Of a stretch of DNA of 64,000 bases, positions 30,920 to 39,962 are shown piece after piece. The notes below the pieces were generated by a model, which saw only the letters and a list, made by a program, of their open reading frames with translations, did no database searches and had not been told where the DNA came from. The position numbers and the translations under genes are program-made. Numbering within the stretch: position 1 is the first letter of the stretch; each line of letters opens with the position of its first letter. Origin of the DNA: CAVWXT01 sp963759115 (GTDB lineage: Bacteria > Planctomycetota > Planctomycetia > Pirellulales > Thermoguttaceae); contig CAVWXT010000001.1 of assembly GCA_963759115.1 (NCBI GenBank), forward strand, positions 1 through 64,000. The letters are read 5' to 3'.

Positions 30920-32170
30920 TTACGCCACCTTGGAAAACACCTCGGCCACTTTCACGCTTCGCGCCGACCAGGCCGGGAGGAAGCTGCCCAGCAGCGCCGC
31001 CAGCCCGCCCACGGCCGGCCCCCACCACAAGGCGTCATGTGGAATCATGAATCGGGCGAAGAACCCGAGTTGGAAGGGGATGCCGCCTAGCACCCAGTTG
31101 ATGCCAGCGTAGGTCAGTCCGGCGCTGATCAGACCTGCCCCAGCCCCCAACAACAGCGATTCGCCGAGCACTAGGATGAGGACCTGGTACGGTCGAAACC
31201 CCAGGACTTTCAGCACGGCCAGTTCCAGCCGCCGTTCCCGCACGCTGATGCTGATGGCGTTGGCGATCACCAGCAAGATAGTCGCCAGACAGGCCGGCGC
31301 CAACAGCCATCGCGCCCCCCAAATCAAATCGCGAAGCGGCTCCAGCATCGCGGAGATCCCCGAGGCCATGGTTTCGCACCGGACCGCCGGGCTGCTGAAC
31401 TCCGGCGACTGTTCGACTTGCGCCGCCACACGGGCGAAGGCCGCCGAATCGGCCACCTTCAATACCATCAGGCTCAAGTTCCGCTCGGCCCACGGATGCT
31501 TCTGGCCATGATGTTGGGCCGGATAGGCGTCCAGCGCATTGACGAAATAGTCGCGGTTGAAGGCGGCCATGGTGTCGTAGCGGCCGGGTGGAAAGGCCCC
31601 GACAATCTCGAACTCCAGATCGAGCCCTTTTGAAATACTCATGCCCGTCAGCGTGAATCGTTCGCCGATCCGCTTATTCGTGGCGCGGAGATGGTTGTTG
31701 CCGAGGATGATTCCTTGCCGGGTTGCCTTGAGCTTGGCGACGTCCGCATGCAACTGTGCCTGCTGGTCGGCCGGCAGCGAGTCGAGCCCATCCATCATGG
31801 TCTCGATCTTCTCCGCCTGACAGGCGATGGCAAAAACACTGCTCTCGCGGGTCTGTTTCTTGGGATCGAGCGTGCCGATGTAGAATTGCCAAGTCATCGA
31901 ATCCAGCGGCCGCACGTCGCCCGGGCTCCGCGCCGCGCCGCGACTCAACGGGTCGGCGTACGCGTACGGCAACCGGCTGGGCGCGGCCCAACGCTCGGTC
32001 ACCATGGTCTGAAAATTCTGGCTCTTCTCGGCGGTCACGAGATCCAACAGCCACAGGATCGACCACACCATCGTGACCACGAACACCAGCACGATGGTCA
32101 CCAGCGCCGTAAGCGCGGAGCGCGTCCGGTTGCGGCCGACATTGCGGAAAATAAGTCGGAAGTACTTCAT
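30920..32170 (-). CDS. FtsX/MacB-type ABC transporter permease
   Basis: 416 residues, intact. N-terminal helix after the basic NVGRNRTRSALTALVTIVLV, a large periplasmic core (TLTGMSISKGLDLEFEIVGA; YFVNALDAYPAQHHGQKHPW), and three C-terminal helices with the family motif ISISVRERRLELAVLKVLGF between the first two. It ends GSFLPAWSARSVKVAEVFSK. Partner of the ATPase encoded upstream, and with the second permease probably forms the membrane part of a LolCDE/MacB-like extractor. The start at 32170 is preferred over an ATG four codons upstream because MKYFRLIFRNV matches the family start. The palindrome and group II intron lie between it and the ATPase gene. Confidence 0.85.
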   Translation of the reverse strand: MKYFRLIFRNVGRNRTRSALTALVTIVLVFVVTMVWSILWLLDLVTAEKSQNFQTMVTERWAAPSRLPYAYADPLSRGAARSPGDVRPLDSMTWQFYIGTLDPKKQTRESSVFAIACQAEKIETMMDGLDSLPADQQAQLHADVAKLKATRQGIILGNNHLRATNKRIGERFTLTGMSISKGLDLEFEIVGAFPPGRYDTMAAFNRDYFVNALDAYPAQHHGQKHPWAERNLSLMVLKVADSAAFARVAAQVEQSPEFSSPAVRCETMASGISAMLEPLRDLIWGARWLLAPACLATILLVIANAISISVRERRLELAVLKVLGFRPYQVLILVLGESLLLGAGAGLISAGLTYAGINWVLGGIPFQLGFFARFMIPHDALWWGPAVGGLAALLGSFLPAWSARSVKVAEVFSKVA

Positions 32171-32186
32171 ACGGTCGTCCACTCAG

Positions 32187-32255
32187 TAGGAGGCGACTCC
32201 CGTCGCCGAATTCCGAGGAGCGTACCAAACCATCGGCGACGGGAGTCGCCTCCTA
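32187..32255. repeat. GGCGACT-family palindrome, occupied by intron
   Basis: A 69-bp imperfect palindrome, TAGGAGGCGACTCCCGTCGC ... GTCGCCTCCTA. Each arm contains its own small hairpin (GGCGACTCCCGTCGCC type). The group II intron begins at the very next base. Confidence 0.85.
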
Positions 32256-33041
32256 GTGCGCTTGTGAGTGTATCGAATCAGCAAGGTGCAAGTCCTTGTC
32301 GAAGTTGGGTTTGAACTTCGTAACCGAAAGTAACTGCGTCCTCGTGAGAGGGGGTGGAGAGCAACTGAAGGTGAACGGCTGGTCCGCAGGATGACGAACT
32401 CGATTCGGCCGGTTGTCGTGGCGAGCCTGCTAGGAAAAGGCGAAGCCCAAGTGACGCTGTGGTCCTCGCAAGGGATGCGGTCGGCAGACCGCGCGGTAAG
32501 CTCCGGGGGGAAACCAAACCAAGCCCCAGAGGCGGCAACAGGTGGTTGGAGGCGGAACGGTCGGAAGGTTTGATACATGAAGCAAGGAGACCTGGGCGGG
32601 TACAAGGACGAAGTTCATTGTCCCTGATAAGGATACGAAGAATCGACCGCCCAGGAGTCAGAGCGTCCATACGAGCGAGGAAGCGGGGCAATGCCCGTCG
32701 AGCAAAGGGACGCAGGAAAGTGGATGAAACATGACGCACGGCCAAAACCACACCGTACCGCGAGTGTCGGCAACGACTAGCCACGACGGACTGCGTCAGG
32801 CACACGTAACTTGGCTCAGATTGGCCGCACCGTCGATGTTGCATGTTGGTGGCCTTCCCGTGAAGGTCAGGGCCTTTCGCTTCTGCCGATCCCGAGAAGG
32901 AACCTTGTTTCCTTCCCGCGCTCGGTTCACCAATCCTCTACGAGGTAACACCACTAACCGGAGAGCCGGATGCGGGAAATCCGCCAGTCCGGTTCGGAGG
33001 GAGGGGAGGCCGGGAACTTAACCGGCCTTCCCTACCCCTAT
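32256..33041 (+). mobile_element. ORF-less group II intron, complete copy
   Basis: Begins GTGCGCTTGTGAG (group II 5' consensus GUGYG). Domain V is at 32963-32995: arms GAGCCGGA and TCCGGTTC (with the catalytic AGC), an inner GCGG/CCGC stem and a GAAA loop. Domain VI follows, with arms meeting at GGCCGG/CCGGCC, a single bulged A at 33034 as branch point, and the 3' end ACCCCTAT at 33041, placing the branch A 7 nt before the last base. No reverse transcriptase is encoded: only about 700 bp precede domain V and the frames are not coding. It would depend on a protein supplied in trans. It is inserted antisense to the ABC operon, directly at the edge of a palindrome. Confidence 0.9.
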
Positions 33042-33743
33042 CACGCCAACTTGTTCCACGAGCAGTCCTTTCTCCAGGTGCAGCAGGCGGTCGGCCCGCT
33101 GGGCGGCGCGGGGGTCGTGCGTCACCAGCAGAATCGTTTTGCGCAGCGATTGCCGCAGTTCGCCCAACAGGTTCAGGATCTCGTCCGCCGCATGGGCGTC
33201 GAGGTCGCCGGTGGGTTCGTCGGCCACGATCAGCGTGGGGTCGGTGGCGATCGCCCGGGCGATGCCCACCCGCTGCTGTTGACCGCCGGAGAGCTGTCCG
33301 GGCCGGTGGTGGATGCGGTCGGACAAGCCCACCAACTCCAAGGCCGTCGTGACCTGCTGCTTCCGCTGCGCTGCGGAAAGCGGCAACAACAACAGCGGCA
33401 ATTCCACGTTCTCGTAGGCGGTCAGCACGGGCAGCAGGTGGTAGAACTGGAAGATGAAGCCGATGTGCCGCGTCCGCCAGCCGGCCAACTGCCCTTCCGA
33501 CATTTCGGAGATCAACTGGTCGCCCACCCAAATCTCGCCCTGGCTGGGGGCATCGAGGCCGGCGATCAGGTTTAAGAGCGTGGTCTTGCCGGAGCCGCTG
33601 GGTCCCATCAGGCCCAAGAACTCGCCTTCCGGCACGTCCAGCGTCACGCCGTTGAGCACGTCGAGCCGCTGGGGACCGCGACGGAAGAACTTGTGGACTT
33701 CGTGGACGCGCACGATCGCGCCGTTGTTCGTTGTGCTATCCAT
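33018..33743 (-). CDS. ABC transporter ATPase (LolD/MacB type)
   Basis: 241 residues. Walker A GPSGSGKTTLLN, signature LSGGQQQRVGIARAIA, Walker B LIVADEPTGDLD and H-loop VTHD are all present, in the LolD/MacB/FtsE subfamily. The start ATG at 33743 overlaps the stop of the upstream gene (TAATG), so the two are translationally coupled. The C-terminus is altered: after EQVGV the frame enters the inverse complement of intron domain VI and gains IGVGKAG before its stop. Without the intron, the TAG of the neighbouring palindrome would end the protein at EQVGV. Confidence 0.9.
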   Translation of the reverse strand: MDSTTNNGAIVRVHEVHKFFRRGPQRLDVLNGVTLDVPEGEFLGLMGPSGSGKTTLLNLIAGLDAPSQGEIWVGDQLISEMSEGQLAGWRTRHIGFIFQFYHLLPVLTAYENVELPLLLLPLSAAQRKQQVTTALELVGLSDRIHHRPGQLSGGQQQRVGIARAIATDPTLIVADEPTGDLDAHAADEILNLLGELRQSLRKTILLVTHDPRAAQRADRLLHLEKGLLVEQVGVIGVGKAG

Positions 33744-34891
33744 TATTTTGCTGTGGTTACGATATAGAAAGTGCCGTCCGTGCCGACAAAACTGGTGGCC
33801 TTCGTGCCGGAAAAAGAGACGCCGATCGTGCCCTGCTGTCCGGTGAAAGTTCCATTCCGGCGATAGACCGCCCACTTCACGGTCGCCCGCCCGGTAACCG
33901 ACATCGGCCCGACCTGCCACAGGAACAGCACCTGTCCTTTGCGGTTGGCGATCGCCGAGGGATAGATTTCGTCCTGTTCATCGGCGGGCGTGGCCACGTG
34001 GAGTTGGAAGCTAGAATCCGCGCCGGACAACGACGACCAATACACCCGATGGCGGCTCATGAAGGCGCAGAGCAGTTCCTCTTTGGGACCGATCGTGAGT
34101 TCCGGCCCGCACATGGGGCATTCTTTCAGTTCCCAGTTGTCCTTGTTGACGCGGAGCGCGGTGAAGCGGTTCTCGGCCGTCGGGCTTCGCAGGACGTAGA
34201 AATCGCGGATGTTGCTTTCGGCCGTGCGAAACGCCAGGTAGACATGCCCGTCGGCGATGCGGGCCCGCATCGCGCACATCGAGCAGGCCAAGTCCTTCAC
34301 GTTGTCGACCTTGATGCGCTCGGCCGGCGTAAAGCTGGCCCCGTTGTCGGTCGAGCGCGCGAGGTACATCCAATGACCGTGCGGTACTTCTTGCTGCGGC
34401 GGATCGAAGACGTGCCAGAACACCAACACGTTGCCGGCTGCGTCGGCCGCGAGCGTCAGCCCGTCGACGCCGGGCATGGGCGAAATCTGCTTCCGCGGCT
34501 CAAAGGTCTTGCCGCCGTCAATGCTCCGGGCATAGCGGACGTAGCACTTGGCGCCCGGCGACCAGCGATCGCCCCACACGACGTGGATGCCGCCTTCGCG
34601 GCCGAGGGCCAACTTGGGGCCGCGCTCGCCCATCGTAAGACACACCTTGCCTTCCGAGTTGACTTGCACGGGCACGGTGAACGTCCCGCCGTTGTTGCGG
34701 GAACGGACGTACCAGGCGTGGTCGCCCAAGCCATAGACCATGTGCAGGACGCCGGCCGCATCCATCATCACGTCCGGCACCAGCGAATTCTCCGGGGCGC
34801 GGATGACATGTACGGGAGGCGCGTCGCCGGCCGCCGCGCAGGCACATAACAGCAACAGAACGGTCAGGGAAAGAGGGCTGCGTACGATCAT
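33743..34891 (-). CDS. Secreted sialidase-like (BNR) beta-propeller protein
   Basis: 382 residues. A hydrophobic leader with Cys residues (SPLSLTVLLLLCACAAAGDA) suggests export, perhaps as a lipoprotein. The body has repeated Asp-box (BNR) elements, S/T-x-D-x-G-x-T-F: SIDGGKTF, STDNGASF, and RSRNNGGTFTV with loss of the Asp. These are hallmarks of sialidase-like propellers. No catalytic Arg triad could be assigned, so enzymatic activity is uncertain. Its gene is coupled to the ABC ATPase gene by TAATG overlap and follows an adaptor gene, an unusual place for a propeller protein; a role as a binding component of the exporter is possible but unproven. Confidence 0.7.
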   Translation of the reverse strand: MIVRSPLSLTVLLLLCACAAAGDAPPVHVIRAPENSLVPDVMMDAAGVLHMVYGLGDHAWYVRSRNNGGTFTVPVQVNSEGKVCLTMGERGPKLALGREGGIHVVWGDRWSPGAKCYVRYARSIDGGKTFEPRKQISPMPGVDGLTLAADAAGNVLVFWHVFDPPQQEVPHGHWMYLARSTDNGASFTPAERIKVDNVKDLACSMCAMRARIADGHVYLAFRTAESNIRDFYVLRSPTAENRFTALRVNKDNWELKECPMCGPELTIGPKEELLCAFMSRHRVYWSSLSGADSSFQLHVATPADEQDEIYPSAIANRKGQVLFLWQVGPMSVTGRATVKWAVYRRNGTFTGQQGTIGVSFSGTKATSFVGTDGTFYIVTTAK

Positions 34892-34995
34892 GCTGGAGTG
34901 CTTGCAGCGGGGGAATGGTTAGCGGGGAAAAGACCGACAGTTTCGCGCGGAAGCCGGCGAGCACGTTGTTGTGGAAGATGTCCTTCGGCCGATCG

Positions 34996-36196
34996 TTACT
35001 TGTTCAAAAACGACACCAGCGCCCCCATCTCCGGTTTCAGGTAGACTCCTTCTTCGTCGGCGGGCACCGTCACTTTCACGCGGACGGGGATCGCGCCCTT
35101 GGAGCGGTCGGCGGTCGGCATCAACCGCGACACGTATCCCTCATACACGCGCTCCGGAAACGCCTCGGCCCGAACCTTGCACTTCTGGTCCTTGAAGATC
35201 TTGCTGATGTCGCGCTCCTGGATCGTCAAGTCGACCTCCAGGTCGGAAAGATCGGCCATTTCGCACAGACTATAAAACCCCTGCATGGCGATGGGGTTGA
35301 CCAGACTTCCTTCCTCGGCGTTCTTCTTCAAGATCGTGCCGGAAATGGGGGCGCGGATGATGCAATTGTCCAGCCGCCATTGGGCCTTCGCCAATTCGGC
35401 CTCGGCCTGGCCAACCTGCGCCCGGGCCACGTCGATGCGCTCGATGCGGGGGCCGTCCTCCATCAACTTCAAGCCCAACTTGAGCCGCTGCACGTGGCGA
35501 TCCTTCGCCTGATACTGGCTCAAGGCCGAGTCGTATTGTTCCCGGGACAACACTTTCTTCGACAACAGCTCGGAGGTCCGTTTGTAGTCGGCTTCGAGTT
35601 GGACACGCTGCGCCTCGGCCTCGGCCAACTCGGCCCGGGCCTGATCGATTTCCTCCGGGCGGTAGCCGCGTTCCAACTCCTTGAGAGTCTGTCTGGCCGA
35701 TTCCAGCAGGGCCTTGGCCCGATCCCGGTCGGCGCGGAACTCGGTGTCCTCAAGTTCCGCCAGCACGTCTCCCTTGTGGACGCGCTGGGACTCGGTGATC
35801 CGCAGCTTGACCACCATGCCGTTGACCTTGGGGCTCACCAGGATCTGGTGGGCAGGGATGATGTAGCCCTTCGATTCCAGGGCGATCCGGCCGGAGGGGG
35901 CCGCAGCCGATGTGGCGACCGGCGTCGGATCGGCCGGCGAACTGGCCTTGGCCGCCTCGGGCTCGCGGGTGAGGGGGACGCCTGGGCGCGATCCGCAGGT
36001 AGCCCAGTCCGGCCGTGCTCGCGGCAAATAGCAGACACAGCGTCCACGCGACCCAAGCGCCGGCCGAACTGCGCCCGCCGGCCTCGCGTGGCAGGCGCAG
36101 GGAACGAACCCGCTGACTTAGTTGCCCGGCGTCTTCCTTCGGTTCCACGCCGGTCAGGTGGGGCTTCGGTGCGGTGCGTTCGTCGAGCGTACTCAT
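34996..36196 (-). CDS. HlyD-type periplasmic adaptor (one frame break)
   Basis: About 400 residues. The start at 36196 opens a cytosolic stretch (MSTLDERTAPKPHLTGVEPK) and one membrane helix (AWVAWTLCLLFAASTAGLGY). After a break near 35985 the HlyD part follows: lipoyl half (ILVSPKVNGMVVKLRITESQ), long alpha hairpin (EIDQARAELAEAEAQRVQLE), second lipoyl half (CIIRAPISGTILKKNAEEGS) and barrel (LEVDLTIQERDISKIFKDQK). Adaptor of the TetR-controlled export operon, between the regulator and propeller genes. Confidence 0.8.
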
Positions 36197-36280
36197 ACCA
36201 TTTCCCCGTTGCCGTTTCGCGGCCGACGCAATATGGGCCGTGTCGTTGTCGTCGTTCTCAGGCCGCCGTGCCGGCGGCCG

Positions 36281-37054
36281 CTAAACGTGTGTTTTGTCGT
36301 GCTCTTGTGCCGGCGACCGCTCAACGCGCGTTCTATCGCGCCATCGTGCCGGCGGCCGCCAAACCGTTGTTCGCCGCTGCGCCGTCGGCCGAAACGCTCC
36401 TCTCGTCTCCGATGTTCTCCGCGCCAGCCCGGCCAGCGGCGGCGCGAGCCCCAGCGCCGCCAGCGAAACCTGGGCAACGTGGTCGGCAAGCTCGTCGATG
36501 CCGTAGTGCTCCTTCAGCTCGTCCTCGTCGATCACCATCGCGATGATCCTGGCCAGCCCGCGGTACAGCGAGCACTGCCCCATGATGCTGAAGTTGACCT
36601 GGTGCCGTTTGTAGTCGGGCGTATCCGCCGGCAGGATTTCATCGAGGATGCTCTGCAACTGCTGAAAGCCCTGACGGAAGTGGTCGCGGAGCAACCGTCG
36701 ACCGGCCGGCGTCGGACTGATAATCTCCCGCATCATCAGCCGCGACTGCCACGGCTCGTCTTTCGGCACGAGCATGTGGGTCAGCAACTGATGGATGAAG
36801 CCCCGCAATTTCTGGGCGGGCGGCGTACCGGGCGGCCAGTCGGGCAGGTCGGTTTGCTCGCGCCGGCAGGCATGGGCGCGCTCCAGCGCCTCGACGTAGA
36901 GCGACTCCTTCCCACCGTAGTAGTAGTTGATCGCCGCGACGTTGACGCCCGCCTGCACGCAAATCTCGCGGACGGTGGCCGCCTCGTAGCCTTTCTCGGC
37001 GAAGACCTCGCCCGCCGTCTCCAAAATTCGCGCCTTGGCGTTGTCGCCTGCCAT
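36281..37054 (-). CDS. TetR-family regulator (CecR/DUF1956 type)
   Basis: 257 residues. N-terminal helix-turn-helix: ARILETAGEVFAEKGYEAAT, REICVQAGVNVAAINYYYGG, the pattern of CecR (YbiH)-like TetR proteins; the ligand domain (MMREIISPTPAGRRLLRDHF) also matches that subgroup. E. coli CecR controls an adjacent HlyD-ABC exporter (ybhGFSR), so the downstream adaptor and ABC genes fit. The last 50 residues (after APPLAGLARR) are Arg-rich and of poor quality; another frame continues as ENIGDERSVSADGAAANNGL with a stop near 36333, so a base error near 36420 is likely. An operator-like palindrome and promoter lie upstream. Confidence 0.8.
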   Translation of the reverse strand: MAGDNAKARILETAGEVFAEKGYEAATVREICVQAGVNVAAINYYYGGKESLYVEALERAHACRREQTDLPDWPPGTPPAQKLRGFIHQLLTHMLVPKDEPWQSRLMMREIISPTPAGRRLLRDHFRQGFQQLQSILDEILPADTPDYKRHQVNFSIMGQCSLYRGLARIIAMVIDEDELKEHYGIDELADHVAQVSLAALGLAPPLAGLARRTSETRGAFRPTAQRRTTVWRPPARWRDRTRVERSPAQEHDKTHV

Positions 37055-37105
37055 GATGTGTCGCCCGTTGCTGTCCTGTTCCCCTCGCTCTCTCTACACA
37101 GTGTC

Positions 37106-37157
37106 ATTCTATCAAACGTGCATTTCAAGTCAATGTATCAAACGTTAGTTTAACGTT
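37106..37157 (-). promoter_or_regulatory. tetR promoter and operator-like repeats
   Basis: On the minus strand TTGACT (37133-37128) and TAGAAT (37111-37106) are 16 bp apart, about 50 bp before the tetR start. The sequence TATCAAACGT occurs at 37110-37119, overlapping the -10, and again at 37136-37145. The perfect palindrome AACGTTAGTTTAACGTT covers 37141-37157 just upstream of the -35. This is a typical layout for autorepression by a TetR-family protein. Confidence 0.6.
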
Positions 37158-37285
37158 AGGGTGATAACCTTACGATGGGGGTACCCATTCAAAATTGCCC
37201 ATCACGGGCTGTGACCAGCGAATTGCTGGATGGAGGGCCAATTGTGGTAGGCTCGAGCCAGGGGCAATCAGTTTTCCAAATCCGG

Positions 37286-37358
37286 CTGTGGGAGGCGACT
37301 CCAGTCGCCGATTTCCGGTTGTTTTCAAGCAATCGGCGACAGGAGTCGCCTCCCACAG
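37286..37358. repeat. GGCGACT-family palindrome, empty site
   Basis: CTGTGGGAGGCGACTCCAGT ... AGTCGCCTCCCACAG, with GGCGACTCCAGTCGCC nested in the left arm and GGCGACAGGAGTCGCC in the right. There is no intron here: the arm ends CCTCCCACAG, not CCTCCTA. It lies in the 600-bp region between the two divergent operons, which contains no other gene that I can see. Confidence 0.85.
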
Positions 37359-37395
37359 TGAGTTACTGACCGGCCATGGGTCTCGGGCTTATCGG

Positions 37396-37423
37396 TTGCA
37401 CTTTTCCGGCAAGGAAGCATAAT
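37396..37423 (+). promoter_or_regulatory. Possible promoter for the MacAB-like operon
   Basis: TTGCAC and CATAAT, 16 bp apart, about 240 bp before the chosen ATPase start. Found by eye; moderate match only. Confidence 0.3.
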
Positions 37424-37659
37424 CGTGCAATAAGTGGCCCTCCACATCGCTCTTTATTAAGGGGGCGCGCAAACATACCGTCCGCGCCGCAGCGTAAATC
37501 AGTTCATCGTACCGGCGATCGCCGGCAGAGTGTATATGGACCACCTGGAGGTGGCCGTGCCAAATGGCGCGCTCCTCTCGGCGGGGCCGTAGCGTGGTGA
37601 TAGCCGACGTCTCGGGGCGAGACGCCGCCGTTTTGACTGCTGATTCGGGGGAGCCGTCT

Positions 37660-38488
<829 letters not shown>

Positions 38489-38492
<4 letters not shown>

Positions 38493-39756
38493 AACGTCTC
38501 TTCTTTTGGCTGATTGTTGGTGCGATCATCGTGGGGGCGGGCACCGCCGGCTACAGCTATTTCTACGCCTCGAGATCCGGCGACGCCAGCAGCAAGTATC
38601 GAACCGCCGCGGTGGGACGCGGCGACATTATCTTCACCGTTCCTTCCTCGGGCACGGTGCAGCCGGTGCAGAGCGTGCAGGTCGGCGCTTTCGTTTCCGG
38701 CCCGATTCAGACCGTTCACGTCGACTTCAACACCAAGGTGAAGAAAGGGGATCTGCTGGCGGAGATCGACCCGCTGCTGTTCAACGCGCAGTGCAGCCAG
38801 GCCAAGGCCTCGCTCGCTTGCGCCAACGCCAATCTGTTGCAGGCCGAGGCCAAGGCCAAGCAAGCGGCCAGGGACTGGCAGCGGGCCCAGAGTTGCGCCC
38901 GGCGAAGGCCATTTCGGATACCGACTACGATCTGGCTCAGGCCACCTATGAAGCGGCCCAAGCCGCCGTGGCGGTTTGCAAGGCGCAGATCGAGCAGAAC
39001 GTGGCCGCCCTGGAGTTGGCAACGACCAACCTCGAGTACACGAAGATCAAGTCGCCGGTGGACGGCGTCGTGACCGACCGCAAGGTCGATTCGGGCCAAA
39101 CCATGGCCTCGCAGTTCCAGACGCCCGTGATGTTTCTGGTCGCCGCCGACTTGGACAAGAGGGTGTACGTCAACGCGTCGGTCGATGAGGCCGACATCGG
39201 CATGATTCGCGACGCCCAATCGCGCAACCAGACGGTGACGTTTACGGTGGACGCCTATCCGAAAGACCTCTTCGAGGGCAAGATCTTCCAGGTGCGGCTC
39301 AATTTTACCACGACGCAAAACGTGGTGACCTATCCCGTGGTCGTCGAGGCCGCCAATTCCGAACTGAAGTTGCTGCCGGGCATGACGGGCAGCCTGTCGT
39401 TCCAGATCGACCAGCACAAGAGCGTCTTGCGGGTGCCCAACGCAGCGCTGCGGTTCTACCCCAAGCCCGAACAGGTGCGCAAGGAAGACCGCTCGCTGTT
39501 GGAAGGCGACGACCAGCCCCCGGCGGAAGACCAAGCGAACCCTGACCCCGTCAGCAACATCCAGCGTTCGGCCAGCGAGCGGGCCGAGGCGGGACGGAAT
39601 CGCAATCGCCGGCACGTGTGGGTCGTCGAGGGCGATTTCCTCAAGGCCGTCGAGATCGTTACCGGCCTGAGCGACAGCAAATACTCGGAGATCGTCTCCG
39701 GGGCGCTGAACGAAGGCGACAGCGTGGTCACGGGGCTCGCATCGCCCAAGTCCTGA
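38489..39756 (+). CDS. MacA/HlyD-type periplasmic adaptor (one frame break)
   Basis: About 423 residues. The GTG at 38489 overlaps the ATPase stop. N-terminal membrane anchor (LFFWLIVGAIIVGAGTAGYS), lipoyl half (GTVQPVQSVQVGAFVSGPIQ), alpha hairpin, break near 38895, second lipoyl half (TKIKSPVDGVVTDRKVDSGQ), barrel (VYVNASVDEADIGMI) and membrane-proximal domain (VLRVPNAALRFYPK). An acidic insert (EDRSLLEGDDQPPAEDQANP) interrupts the last domain. It matches MacA of MacAB-TolC; no outer membrane channel gene is in the window. Confidence 0.85.
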
Positions 39757-39807
39757 GCGGCCCCATCGAGGCCGGCGAAAGAAATAACCATTACAACTGT
39801 CAAGCGG

Positions 39808-39911
39808 CGGGTGGCACGTCCCTGAGGAACGGGCGGGTGGCACGTCCCTGAGGAACGAAGGGCGTGGTTTGCAGGCCTACCACGCCCTTCGGTCCTCAGG
39901 GCGTGCCACCC
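39808..39911. repeat. GTGGCACG-family palindrome
   Basis: GGGTGGCACGTCCCTGAGGA occurs twice in tandem, followed by the arm AACGAAGGGCGTGG and its inverse CCACGCCCTTCGGTCCTCAG GGCGTGCCACCC. It lies between the MacA-like and MacB-like genes. A related full copy is at 46660 and a half copy at 57985. Confidence 0.75.
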
Positions 39912-39962
39912 AATTGTCAAACTTGTTCTTTCGCGGCCCGAATGGGCCGGGAGACCAGAACC

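Noticed and set aside
32278..32844. Open frames on both strands inside the group II intron
   Set aside because: They overlap structured intron RNA, contain no reverse transcriptase or maturase motif, and the same frames recur at 63508-63977 only because the intron is repeated.
37286..37358. Palindromes considered as rho-independent terminators
   Set aside because: Stems are GC-rich but none is followed by a T run, and copies occur at gene starts and between divergent operons as well as at gene ends.
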